From Microcystis sp. T1-4 (GTDB lineage Bacteria; Cyanobacteriota; Cyanobacteriia; Cyanobacteriales; Microcystaceae), in the NCBI RefSeq assembly GCF_000297435.1, contig NZ_CAIP01000185.1, positions 1 to 18,807 of the forward strand: DNA of 18,807 nucleotides, given 5' to 3'. Both the position numbers and the translations under genes were made by a program. The first letter of the stretch is position 1. Each line of letters opens with the position of its first letter. Under the pieces are notes generated by a model. It worked only from the letters and a program-made list of their open reading frames with translations, made no database searches and was not told the origin of the DNA. Below are positions 6,964-13,577 of the stretch, piece by piece.

Positions 6964-6986
6964 CTCAGTTTTGTTGAAAATCTGAG
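6964..6986. repeat. Hairpin in the typA-prs gap
   Basis: CTCAGTTTT-GTTG-AAAATCTGAG can fold with a single bulged T (arms 6964-6972 and 6977-6986). It sits about 45 bases upstream of the prs start and would lie in the prs leader if transcription enters from upstream. No T-tract follows on the minus strand. Confidence 0.35.
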
Positions 6987-7040
6987 TGGATTTCTTTGTT
7001 AGATCTCAATCATAACCAATTACCGATCATCTTCGAGCCA

Positions 7041-7062
7041 TTGCTGCCCCTTTTAGCAGCAA
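7041..7062. repeat. Inverted repeat after typA
   Basis: TTGCTGC (7041-7047) and GCAGCAA (7056-7062) are perfect 7-bp arms around an 8-nt loop, 41 bases beyond the typA stop. It could act as a 3'-end hairpin, but there is no U-rich tail, so I do not call it an intrinsic terminator. Confidence 0.4.
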
Positions 7063-7102
7063 CGGCCATGGCAAAATTGCCGCCAGATTTTGTCAAAACC
7101 GA

Positions 7103-8896
7103 TTAACGTTTGGCTAACTTTTTCACCGGTAATTTACGCAGACGGATCGATTTCGGGGTAATTTCTACCAACTCATCCGGTCCGATGTATTCGAGGGCGC
7201 GTTCGAGACTCATATCCACGGGGGATTGTAACTGAACCAATTCATCCCCGGTGGCGGAACGATGGTTAGTTAACTGTTTAGTTTTGCAGATATTGATCTC
7301 CACGTCTTGGGGCCGGTTGCTTTCGCCGATAATCATGTTTTTATACACTTTTGTCCCAGGAGTAATAAAGAATACCCCCCGGTCCTCGGCGTTTTTGAGG
7401 GCGTAGAAAGTGGCCACTCCCTCCTCAAAGGCAGTAATCACGCCATTATAACGGGTGGCTAATTCCCCGGAGAAAGGACGATATTCCAGAAAACTATGGT
7501 TCATAATCCCCTCACCGCGACTCAGACGGATAAATTCCCCCCGGAAACCGATTAAACCTCGGGACGGAATCACGAATTCCAATTGAGTACGGCCATTGCT
7601 GCCCGTCTGCATATCCTGCATTTCCCCTTTCCGTTGGCCGAGACGTTCGATACTGGAACCCACCGCTTCTTCGGGTACATCTAAAACGAGGTATTCGTAG
7701 GGTTCGCAGGGTTGACCGTTAATTTCCCGATAGATAACCTGCGGCTGCGACACTTGGAATTCGTAGCCTTCCCGACGCATGGTTTCGATGAGAATGCCTA
7801 AATGCAGTTCTCCCCGGCCCGAAACCAGGAATTTCTCGGCGGAATCACTTTCTTCCACCCGTAGGGCGACGTTAGTTTCTAATTCTCGCATCAGACGATC
7901 GCGAATTTGCCGCGAGGTGACAAAAGTGCCTTCCTGACCGGCGAAGGGAGAATCGTTCACCGAGAAGGTCATTTGTAGGGTCGGTTCATCGACTTTAATT
8001 AGGGGTAAAGCTTGCGGGTCATCGGCTAAAGTTACCGTTTCCCCGATGTTAGCGTCAGCAAAACCAGCCACAGCAACGATATTACCAGCACTGGCCTCGT
8101 TTAGTTCCACCCGTTTAAGGCCCTCAAAACCAAGAAGTTTTGTTATTTTCCCCTTGACAATTGCGCCCGTATCCTTTACTAAAGCGGCCTGTTGACCGGC
8201 TTTAATTACGCCGTTATGGATGCGGCCGATAACGATGCGTCCTAAGTATTCCGAGTAATCGAGGGTGGTTACTTGCAGCTGTAGGGGTTTGTTAACGTCC
8301 CCGGCCGGTGGTGGAACGTGGTGTAAAATCGCCTCAAACAGGGGCTGCATATCTTTGTCTTCGTCTTCGAGGCTTTCTTTGGCGAATCCTTGCATCCCGG
8401 AAGCGAACAGAGTAGTAAAATCACATTGGTCGTCATCGGCGCCCAGTTCCACAAACAGATCGAAAACTTTGTCCACGGCTAGGTTAGGATCGACATTAGG
8501 GCGATCGATTTTATTAACCACGACAATCGGTCTTAATCCCTTTTCTAGGGCTTTTTTCAGCACAAAACGGGTTTGGGGCATCGGCCCTTCGTTAGCATCG
8601 ACAATCAGGATACAACCGTCCACCATACCTAAAACCCGTTCCACTTCGCCACCAAAGTCGGCGTGACCGGGAGTATCGACGATGTTAATCAGGGTGTCTT
8701 TGTAACGAACGGCGGTGTTTTTGGCCAGAATGGTGATACCGCGTTCTCTTTCGAGGTCATTGGAATCCATGACGCAGGTGGGTACATCTTCCCCTTCTCG
8801 AAAGATTCCCGACTGTTTGAGGAGTGCATCGACGAGGGTGGTTTTCCCGTGGTCAACGTGAGCAATGATAGCAACGTTACGGATAGGCAGAGACAT
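7103..8896 (-). CDS. typA: Ribosome-associated GTPase TypA/BipA
   Basis: A 597-residue translational GTPase of the TypA/BipA family, which binds the ribosome and helps ribosome assembly or translation under stress. GTPase motifs: G1 AHVDHGKTT (12-20), G2 RERGITI (50-56), G3 DTPGH (74-78) and G4 NKID (128-131). EF-G-like domains II, III and V follow, with SGRGELHLGILIETMRREGYEF in the middle, and then the BipA-specific C-terminal domain ending in basic KKLAKR. The length is normal and no frame break is seen. The ATG at 8896 has no clear Shine-Dalgarno. The 164-bp upstream gap (8897-9060) shows no strong promoter to my eye. Its own promoter is likely, but cotranscription with the DUF1997 gene cannot be excluded. 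Confidence 0.95.
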   Translation of the reverse strand: MSLPIRNVAIIAHVDHGKTTLVDALLKQSGIFREGEDVPTCVMDSNDLERERGITILAKNTAVRYKDTLINIVDTPGHADFGGEVERVLGMVDGCILIVDANEGPMPQTRFVLKKALEKGLRPIVVVNKIDRPNVDPNLAVDKVFDLFVELGADDDQCDFTTLFASGMQGFAKESLEDEDKDMQPLFEAILHHVPPPAGDVNKPLQLQVTTLDYSEYLGRIVIGRIHNGVIKAGQQAALVKDTGAIVKGKITKLLGFEGLKRVELNEASAGNIVAVAGFADANIGETVTLADDPQALPLIKVDEPTLQMTFSVNDSPFAGQEGTFVTSRQIRDRLMRELETNVALRVEESDSAEKFLVSGRGELHLGILIETMRREGYEFQVSQPQVIYREINGQPCEPYEYLVLDVPEEAVGSSIERLGQRKGEMQDMQTGSNGRTQLEFVIPSRGLIGFRGEFIRLSRGEGIMNHSFLEYRPFSGELATRYNGVITAFEEGVATFYALKNAEDRGVFFITPGTKVYKNMIIGESNRPQDVEINICKTKQLTNHRSATGDELVQLQSPVDMSLERALEYIGPDELVEITPKSIRLRKLPVKKLAKR

Positions 8897-9060
8897 AAAA
8901 TATTGAAGTAGTCTTAGGTTTATTTTTACAAGTAAACATTTCTTAATAATTCTAGCTTAGACTGACCAGCACCGTTAGCAAATCTTTATTTTTCCTTGGT
9001 TTCCCATCAGCAAGCTCTACTGCTTACTGTTGACAGACACAGCAACAGGCCCCCCAAATA

Positions 9061-9765
9061 CTAGGCAAGCAGCCCCCCCTCGCAAGAGTCGAGACGATAG
9101 AAAAGACGACTGGAGGCGGGGGGTAGGGGTAAATTGAAGCTAGAGTGAAAATCCTCTTGAACTTTATAGGTTAACCGGGGGGAAACTTGGCGAACAATTT
9201 GCGTCAACAGTTTATCACCGGTTTTTTGGAGAATTGAACGGGGAATCTTATAAATAAACTTGGGAAACTTAACCATAACATCCATATGCAGTTCCCAGGT
9301 GACTTGGGTGATAACCGCCGGAATATCCCGTCCCTGTTGCCGAAAAATTGCCTCAATTTCCTGACTAGGAGAAGATAGCGGCATTTCCTCTAGTTTCATA
9401 ATTGCCTGATAATCCACTAGATAGCCCGAAAACGGTTGATCGGGAATGGGGACACTGCGAGTATGATAGACTCCATTGACGGGAAGTTCCAGAACCACAG
9501 CGATTTTCGGCTCCAGTTCATAGCCAAAAGCTCCATATTTACCGATGGTGATAATATAACCATTGTCACCGAAGGGCAGAGTTTTCATCGGTTCGGCACA
9601 ACGACAAAACCAACCTTCGTGCGCGCCCAGATAATCGGCAACCTTGTCCTGATTGCTATACATATCCATACATCCGGCAAAACGGGTTTGAAAACCGAGA
9701 AATTGATTGTCTTCTTTGACTTCTACAGATTTGCGAGCTAGGGAGTTAATGGGGGGACACTGCAT
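9061..9765 (-). CDS. DUF1997 family protein
   Basis: A 234-residue soluble protein of the DUF1997 family, found in cyanobacteria and plant plastids; its biochemical role is unknown to me. No signal peptide or membrane segment is visible. The body is a mixed alpha/beta fold with conserved-looking stretches FAGCMDMYSNQDKVADYL, GYIITIGKYGAFGYELEPKI and TWELHMDVMVKFPKF, then a helix GDKLLTQIVRQVSPRLTYKVQEDFH near the C-terminus. The pattern of paired beta strands around a long C-terminal helix suggests an SRPBCC/START-like lipid- or pigment-binding fold, which is inference. It is divergent from the SDR gene at 9890, with 124 bp between the start codons. ATG 9765 has no strong ribosome binding site. 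Confidence 0.8.
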   Translation of the reverse strand: MQCPPINSLARKSVEVKEDNQFLGFQTRFAGCMDMYSNQDKVADYLGAHEGWFCRCAEPMKTLPFGDNGYIITIGKYGAFGYELEPKIAVVLELPVNGVYHTRSVPIPDQPFSGYLVDYQAIMKLEEMPLSSPSQEIEAIFRQQGRDIPAVITQVTWELHMDVMVKFPKFIYKIPRSILQKTGDKLLTQIVRQVSPRLTYKVQEDFHSSFNLPLPPASSRLFYRLDSCEGGLLA

Positions 9766-9889
9766 GACTTATAAACCTGGAAAATGATACTGTTAGAAAA
9801 AGTTGGCGATTAACCGCCAAAGGATCAGGGAAATTTGTAGAATTGAGATTAGTGTAACGTATTGTTAAAAGCTATTTGGTCAAGAAGCG

Positions 9890-10549
9890 ATGAAAGCATT
9901 TGTAGCAGGAGCCACAGGGGAAACGGGACGGCGAATCGTTGCCCAATTAGTCGAACGTCAGATTCCCGTGCGCGCTTTGGTGAGAAACCGCGAGAAAGCG
10001 GCGGAAATTTTGCCAGCAGGGGTGGAAATCGTCGTCGGAGATGTCCAACAGGCCGATAAGTTAGAGGCACTAATCGCTGATTGTAGCGTTTTGCTATGCG
10101 CCACGGGAGCCAGACCGAGCTTTAATCCCACGGAACCTTTGTTAGTGGACTACTTGGGAACTAAAAATCTCATCGATGCCGCCAAAAAGAAAGGAATCGA
10201 GCATTTTGTTCTGGTTACTTCCCTCTGTGTATCTAACTTTTTCCATCCCCTCAATCTCTTTTGGTTAATTTTATTCTGGAAAAAACAAGCGGAAGCCTAT
10301 TTAATCAATAGTGGACTAACCTACACGATTGTGCGCCCCGGCGGCCTTAAAAACGAGGATAATCTTAATGCCATTAAAATGTCATCCGCTGATACCCTTT
10401 CTGAGGGCAATATTCCCCGCACGAAAGTGGCCTCGGTTTGCGTAGAATCCCTATTTTATCCCGCCGCTAACAATAAAATTCTCGAAATTGTTGCCCCCTC
10501 AGACGCTCCCAATCTCGATTGGTCACAGTTGTTTCAAAGTGTCACCTAA
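9890..10549 (+). CDS. Atypical short-chain dehydrogenase-like NAD(P)-binding protein
   Basis: A 219-residue Rossmann-fold protein of the atypical SDR group (NmrA/Tic62/At5g02240-like). The dinucleotide motif GATGETG is at residues 7-13, a basic residue follows beta-2 (LVRNREK, about 35-41, favouring NADPH), and GDVQQ is near 51-55. The active-site region reads LVTSLCVSN and lacks the classical Y-x-x-x-K. NSGLTYTIVRPGGLKNEDNL, late in the protein, is typical of this subgroup. It is related to but shorter than Ycf39-type chaperones. Function is probably NADPH-dependent reduction or sensing; the substrate is unknown. An AAGAAG stretch just before the start is a weak ribosome binding site. The stop is directly followed by a heptamer repeat array. 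Confidence 0.85.
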   Translation: MKAFVAGATGETGRRIVAQLVERQIPVRALVRNREKAAEILPAGVEIVVGDVQQADKLEALIADCSVLLCATGARPSFNPTEPLLVDYLGTKNLIDAAKKKGIEHFVLVTSLCVSNFFHPLNLFWLILFWKKQAEAYLINSGLTYTIVRPGGLKNEDNLNAIKMSSADTLSEGNIPRTKVASVCVESLFYPAANNKILEIVAPSDAPNLDWSQLFQSVT

Positions 10550-10550
10550 A

Positions 10551-10606
10551 CAGTAATCAGTGAACAGTAATCAGTAAACAGTGATCAGTAATCAGTAAAC
10601 AGTGAA
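10551..10606. repeat. Heptanucleotide repeat array, CAGTRAW x 8
   Basis: Eight head-to-tail 7-mers (CAGTAAT, CAGTGAA, CAGTAAT, CAGTAAA, CAGTGAT, CAGTAAT, CAGTAAA, CAGTGAA) begin one base after the stop codon of the SDR gene and are followed by CTGATAACT. This is the short tandemly repeated repetitive (STRR) type known from cyanobacteria. It is not a CRISPR: the unit is 7 bp and there are no spacers. Confidence 0.85.
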
Positions 10607-10679
10607 CTGATAACTCAAATCTGGAAACTAAAAACTTATATCTGTTAACGGATAAATGATAACTGATAATGGCGATAGT

Positions 10680-10823
10680 TCAATCACTAAAATAAACAAA
10701 GATAATCTCTTCTTCAGGGTCGATTAACCAACCCACTTGAGTGCCGTGATCTAGACAATAAAGGATATTTTTAACAACTTTAGTCTGATTTTGATCGGGA
10801 GAGAGAATTTCAATCAGCCAGTC
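10680..10823 (-). pseudogene. Uma2/DUF820 family fragment, truncated
   Basis: The minus strand encodes DWLIEILSPDQNQTKVVKNI and then LYCLDHGTQVGWLIDPEEEI, ending IFVYFSD before TGA at 10680-10682. This matches the C-terminal half of Uma2-family (DUF820) PD-(D/E)XK nuclease-fold proteins, which are very abundant in cyanobacteria and carry an E-I-L-S-P-D-Q core and a G-T-x-x-G-W-L-I-D-P motif. A complete member is about 190 residues; only ~48 remain. The upstream half is missing: the homology ends exactly where the inverted end of the neighbouring element begins (10824). The downstream end is also shorter than usual. The frame does continue a few codons into the repeat, to a stop at 10854-10856. 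It is a relic and very unlikely to be functional. Confidence 0.75.
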
Positions 10824-11327
10824 ATACTCAATCCGTTGAGTATAGGCTACATATCAGGAAAGGATAATGCCAGGTTTTGAGAGTCCCAATCCGATTTTCG
10901 CAGCATGAACATCGGATTCTAACAGGTCAAAAGCCTTATTTTAAAAGGGTTTTACCATTATTCAGCCAACCCTACTTAGCTTGAAATTATCTTCTCATTG
11001 GTTGATATTCAAGAGGGAGCATCCCACTTTTGCAATAAGAAATTGTACTTAGATGCGAAATGCTTAGATGGCAAGCCTTTTCGGGAGTTCATAGATTTTT
11101 AACGGTTCTCTAAATTGTGTGATTCAAACCAGAATCGTTACTACAAAAGCCTTCTCCCCCTTCCGAGCATTTATACTCATTACATAATTGGGATGCTCCC
11201 AAGGGAGAAACAATTCATCACTTGAGAGTTAATCATACTATTAAAAACGGATTTGGTATGACTCGATAATCAAACATCTTATCTGCTTTTGCTGATACAG
11301 GTAGCCTGTACTCAACGGATTTAGTAT
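10824..11327. mobile_element. MITE-like element with ~34-bp imperfect inverted ends
   Basis: The left end (10824-10857) and the reverse complement of the right end (11292-11327) match over about 34 bases with two substitutions plus a short gap region. The shared core is AATCCGTTGAGTA followed by AGGCTAC and TATCAG. The element is ~504 bp, without any long ORF or transposase motif, so it would be non-autonomous. Both ends carry a TA next to CTCAA or TTTAG (10825-10826 and 11325-11326), which would suit a TA target duplication of IS630/Tc1-mariner type; that assignment is inference. The left end abuts the truncated Uma2 fragment. Microcystis genomes are known to be rich in MITEs. Confidence 0.68.
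11015..11200. repeat. Inner 186-bp unit bounded by 12-bp perfect inverted repeats
   Basis: GGGAGCATCCCA (11015-11026) and TGGGATGCTCCC (11189-11200) are exact reverse complements. They lie inside the larger element and may be the ends of a second, nested MITE, or simply the inner stem of a fold-back structure. Flanks are AAGA on the left and AAGG on the right, not a clean target duplication. No coding potential is seen between them. Confidence 0.5.
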
Positions 11328-11357
11328 CAATAAGTAGGTAGGCGTTAAAAGTTGTCA

Positions 11358-11407
11358 GATCCCCCCGCCTATCGGCACCCCCCTTATCAAGGGGGGCAGG
11401 GGGGATC
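11358..11407. repeat. Double palindrome with C6/G6 arms
   Basis: The outer arms GATCCCCCC (11358-11366) and GGGGGGATC (11399-11407) enclose the inner arms CCCCCCTT (11378-11385) and AAGGGGGG (11389-11396), which have a 3-nt loop. This is a dispersed intergenic palindrome type common in cyanobacteria. It would make a very stable hairpin on either strand. Between here and the fbp stop (11408-11566) I see only the heptamer array at 11487. Confidence 0.7.
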
Positions 11408-11486
11408 GAACCTAAAATCCATTTTTAATTTAATTATAACCAGCTACTTAAGTACCTAAGCAAAATTAATTACACATATCTAACCA

Positions 11487-11507
11487 CCTCTTGCCTCTTG
11501 CCTCTTG
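11487..11507. repeat. Heptanucleotide repeat array, CCTCTTG x 3
   Basis: Three exact copies of CCTCTTG, followed by a partial CCT, about 60 bases beyond the fbp stop codon (minus strand). Same STRR class as the arrays at 10551 and 17286, with an unrelated unit sequence. Confidence 0.7.
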
Positions 11508-11566
11508 CCTATCTTCACTAGGAAATTAATTTTGCACGACTACTTATCTCGAAATAAAACTATAAG

Positions 11567-12613
11567 TTAAAGTTGATTGCGATGACGGCGATCGGCGATA
11601 AAAGACTCCACCAATTTAACATCTTCGACACTACCGATCACTAAAGGTGTGCGGGTGTGTAATTTATCGGGAACGATATCTAGAAGATTTATCACCCCAT
11701 CACTAGCTTTACCTCCTGCCTGTTCAATTAAAAAAGCAAGGGGTGCAGTTTCATAAATTAAGCGCAATTTCCCCTGGGGATTTTTAACAGTACCAGGATA
11801 GAGAAAAACACCGCCCTGCATTAAAATTCGATGGATATCTCCCACTAACGCCCCACTGTAACGGGCCGTGTAACCATCATGGCGGTGGACATAACGGGTA
11901 TAGTCGCGAATTGCCTCATCCCACTGCCAAAAATTGCCCTCATTGGTACTATAAATCGGACCGTGATCGGGGATAATAATATTCTCTTGGGCGAGGATAA
12001 ATTCCCCTAAACTGGGGTCAAGGACAAAGGCATGAACACCGCGACCGATCGAGTAAACTAAAATAGTCGAGGGTCCGTAGAGAATATAACCGGCGGCGAT
12101 TTGTTGACGACCATTTTGCAGTAAATCCCGCGCCTCTCCGTCTAAATCATTGCCTTCCTGTTGACGGATGGCAAAAATCGAACCCACATTTAGGTTAATA
12201 TCCACATTGGAAGAACCATCGATCGGGTCGTAGAGTAGGGTATAGCGACCGATGGGACAGTTTTCTGGGATATAATAGGGTTTATCCATTTCCTCGGAAG
12301 CAAGACGGCAAACTAAACCACTTTGCTTAAAAACCGAGATAAATACCTCATTGGCAAAAACGTCCATTTTCTTGACTGATTCCCCTTGGACGTTGGTTTC
12401 TCCAGTAAAACCTAGCACATCCGCCATCAATCCCGCTTTACTGAGACGACGGGCAATTAATTTCCCGGCTAGGGCAATTCGACTCATAATTGCGCTTAAA
12501 TCCTGCGCGTCGGGGGAAAAGCTTTGTAATTGTTGCAGGACGTGACGGGAGAGGGTGGTACAATCTCGATCGAGGCTATGTTCGGGGATAGAAAAGGGAA
12601 TATTGCTAACCAT
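11567..12613 (-). CDS. fbp: Fructose-1,6-bisphosphatase class I
   Basis: A class I FBPase (348 residues from the chosen start), which hydrolyses fructose 1,6-bisphosphate to fructose 6-phosphate in gluconeogenesis and possibly the Calvin cycle. In cyanobacteria it coexists with the bifunctional GlpX-like F/SBPase. Motifs: GETNVQGE (about 71-78), metal ligands in ASEEMDKP (105-112) and LYDPIDGSSNVD (127-138), substrate-site YSGALVGDIHRIL, and KLRLIYETAPLAFLIEQAGG near the C-terminus. The open frame extends to a TTG at 12664, but that adds a hydrophobic stretch foreign to the family, so ATG 12611-12613 (MVSNIPFS) is preferred. It follows the DUF3153 gene on the same strand after a 179-bp gap that holds a pair of palindromes, so separate regulation is plausible. 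Confidence 0.93.
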   Translation of the reverse strand: MVSNIPFSIPEHSLDRDCTTLSRHVLQQLQSFSPDAQDLSAIMSRIALAGKLIARRLSKAGLMADVLGFTGETNVQGESVKKMDVFANEVFISVFKQSGLVCRLASEEMDKPYYIPENCPIGRYTLLYDPIDGSSNVDINLNVGSIFAIRQQEGNDLDGEARDLLQNGRQQIAAGYILYGPSTILVYSIGRGVHAFVLDPSLGEFILAQENIIIPDHGPIYSTNEGNFWQWDEAIRDYTRYVHRHDGYTARYSGALVGDIHRILMQGGVFLYPGTVKNPQGKLRLIYETAPLAFLIEQAGGKASDGVINLLDIVPDKLHTRTPLVIGSVEDVKLVESFIADRRHRNQL

Positions 12614-12704
12614 AACTGTAATTGCCAGTAATAAAGTAATAAAGGGAAAACCGTCTAGTCTCAATTATGACTATGATTTGATCCTAGCCAAGATTTTCCC
12701 TATC

Positions 12705-12744
12705 GTTGGCCAATTTTTAGATCAGTTTCATAAAGTTGGCCAAT
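12705..12744. promoter_or_regulatory. Paired TTGGCCAA palindromes upstream of fbp
   Basis: GTTGGCCAAT occurs at 12705-12714 and again at 12735-12744. Each contains the perfect palindrome TTGGCCAA, and the two are exactly 30 bp apart (about three helical turns), 92-131 bases upstream of the fbp ATG. The phasing suits two dimers of a regulator on one face of the DNA. No specific regulator is recognised. Confidence 0.4.
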
Positions 12745-12792
12745 CTTTCCCTCATTGATAATTAAATCTCGGTCAATAGTTGCCATCTCAAT

Positions 12793-13575
12793 TTAAGTCG
12801 ATGGGGATACACCGGGCCAGCGTTTATATTTCAAGTAATAGGCAAAACTTGTTAATAAAACAATAATTACTGTGCCGATACCTAAGTAGTTAGGAACCCA
12901 AAAAGCCGCCGCAATGGTGTTAATTTCTCCCGGTTTTAAATGCCAAATTAACTGATTATCAACTTGTTCTACTGGGGGATTTAATCCTGAGTCATCTTCA
13001 ATATTTTGACCAGGAAAGGGAGTCTTTAAAGCGAAGTCGATAGCGACTAAGGAACCGGGGCTAACGATAATATTTCCCTGTTCGGAAAGTACACCTAAAG
13101 CCCGCAAATCAACGGTTAATTTTAAGTTTTTCTGGGTCAAAAAGAAGCAATCTTGTTCTGTAACTGCCAGTTTTGAATCTAGTTGCAGTAACTTGCTATC
13201 ATCGGTATTAGCAGAATTTTTGATTTTAAAGGAAGAACTAGGATCAAAAAATTGATTGAATTTTTCCTCTAATTCCTGACTATTACTAAAGGGAATAGTC
13301 ACAATTATTTCCCGTTCGGAAATAGGAGCGGTTTTCCCCTTAAGTAATTTTGCCCTCTGTTCGATACTATTTAACCATTTAGTGGCTTCGGTTTGACTGA
13401 GACTGGTTAAACGTTGTCCGAGGGTGATATGTTGAATAATTTCCCCGTGGTGTTGGTGGGGAAAATTAATGCCCACATCGTAACGGACACAGCCGGTTAA
13501 AAAGAGAAAAATACCGCATAAAAAGGGCAGAATAAAGCGGGTTTTACCGATTTTTTCGGTGGTTGGTTGATTCAT
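12793..13575 (-). CDS. DUF3153 family lipoprotein
   Basis: A 260-residue protein of the cyanobacterial DUF3153 family; function unknown. The N-terminus carries a basic region, a hydrophobic stretch (about 14-27) and a lipobox LTGC (Cys29), so it should be a lipid-anchored exported protein. The body is beta-rich (GINFPHQHHGEIIQHITLG; REIIVTIPFSNSQELEEKF). A second membrane segment lies near the C-terminus (about 231-248, YLGIGTVIIVLLTSFAYY), followed by a basic KYKRWPG tail. That makes a membrane-tethered periplasmic or lumenal domain. The ATG at 13575 is two bases after the zam stop codon, so the two are almost certainly cotranscribed and translationally coupled. Confidence 0.82.
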   Translation of the reverse strand: MNQPTTEKIGKTRFILPFLCGIFLFLTGCVRYDVGINFPHQHHGEIIQHITLGQRLTSLSQTEATKWLNSIEQRAKLLKGKTAPISEREIIVTIPFSNSQELEEKFNQFFDPSSSFKIKNSANTDDSKLLQLDSKLAVTEQDCFFLTQKNLKLTVDLRALGVLSEQGNIIVSPGSLVAIDFALKTPFPGQNIEDDSGLNPPVEQVDNQLIWHLKPGEINTIAAAFWVPNYLGIGTVIIVLLTSFAYYLKYKRWPGVSPST

Positions 13576-13577
13576 AA

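Noticed and set aside
8265..8666. 133-codon plus-strand ORF antisense to typA
   Set aside because: Ser/Thr/Arg-rich, low-complexity shadow of a strongly conserved gene in the other strand; no motif.
10858..11291. Possible transposase inside the inverted-repeat element
   Set aside because: I looked through the interior on both strands and found only short frames and no DDE or HUH motif.
12614..12664. Longer fbp start at TTG 12664
   Set aside because: It adds a hydrophobic 17-residue lead not seen in class I FBPases and has no ribosome binding site; ATG 12613 fits the family.
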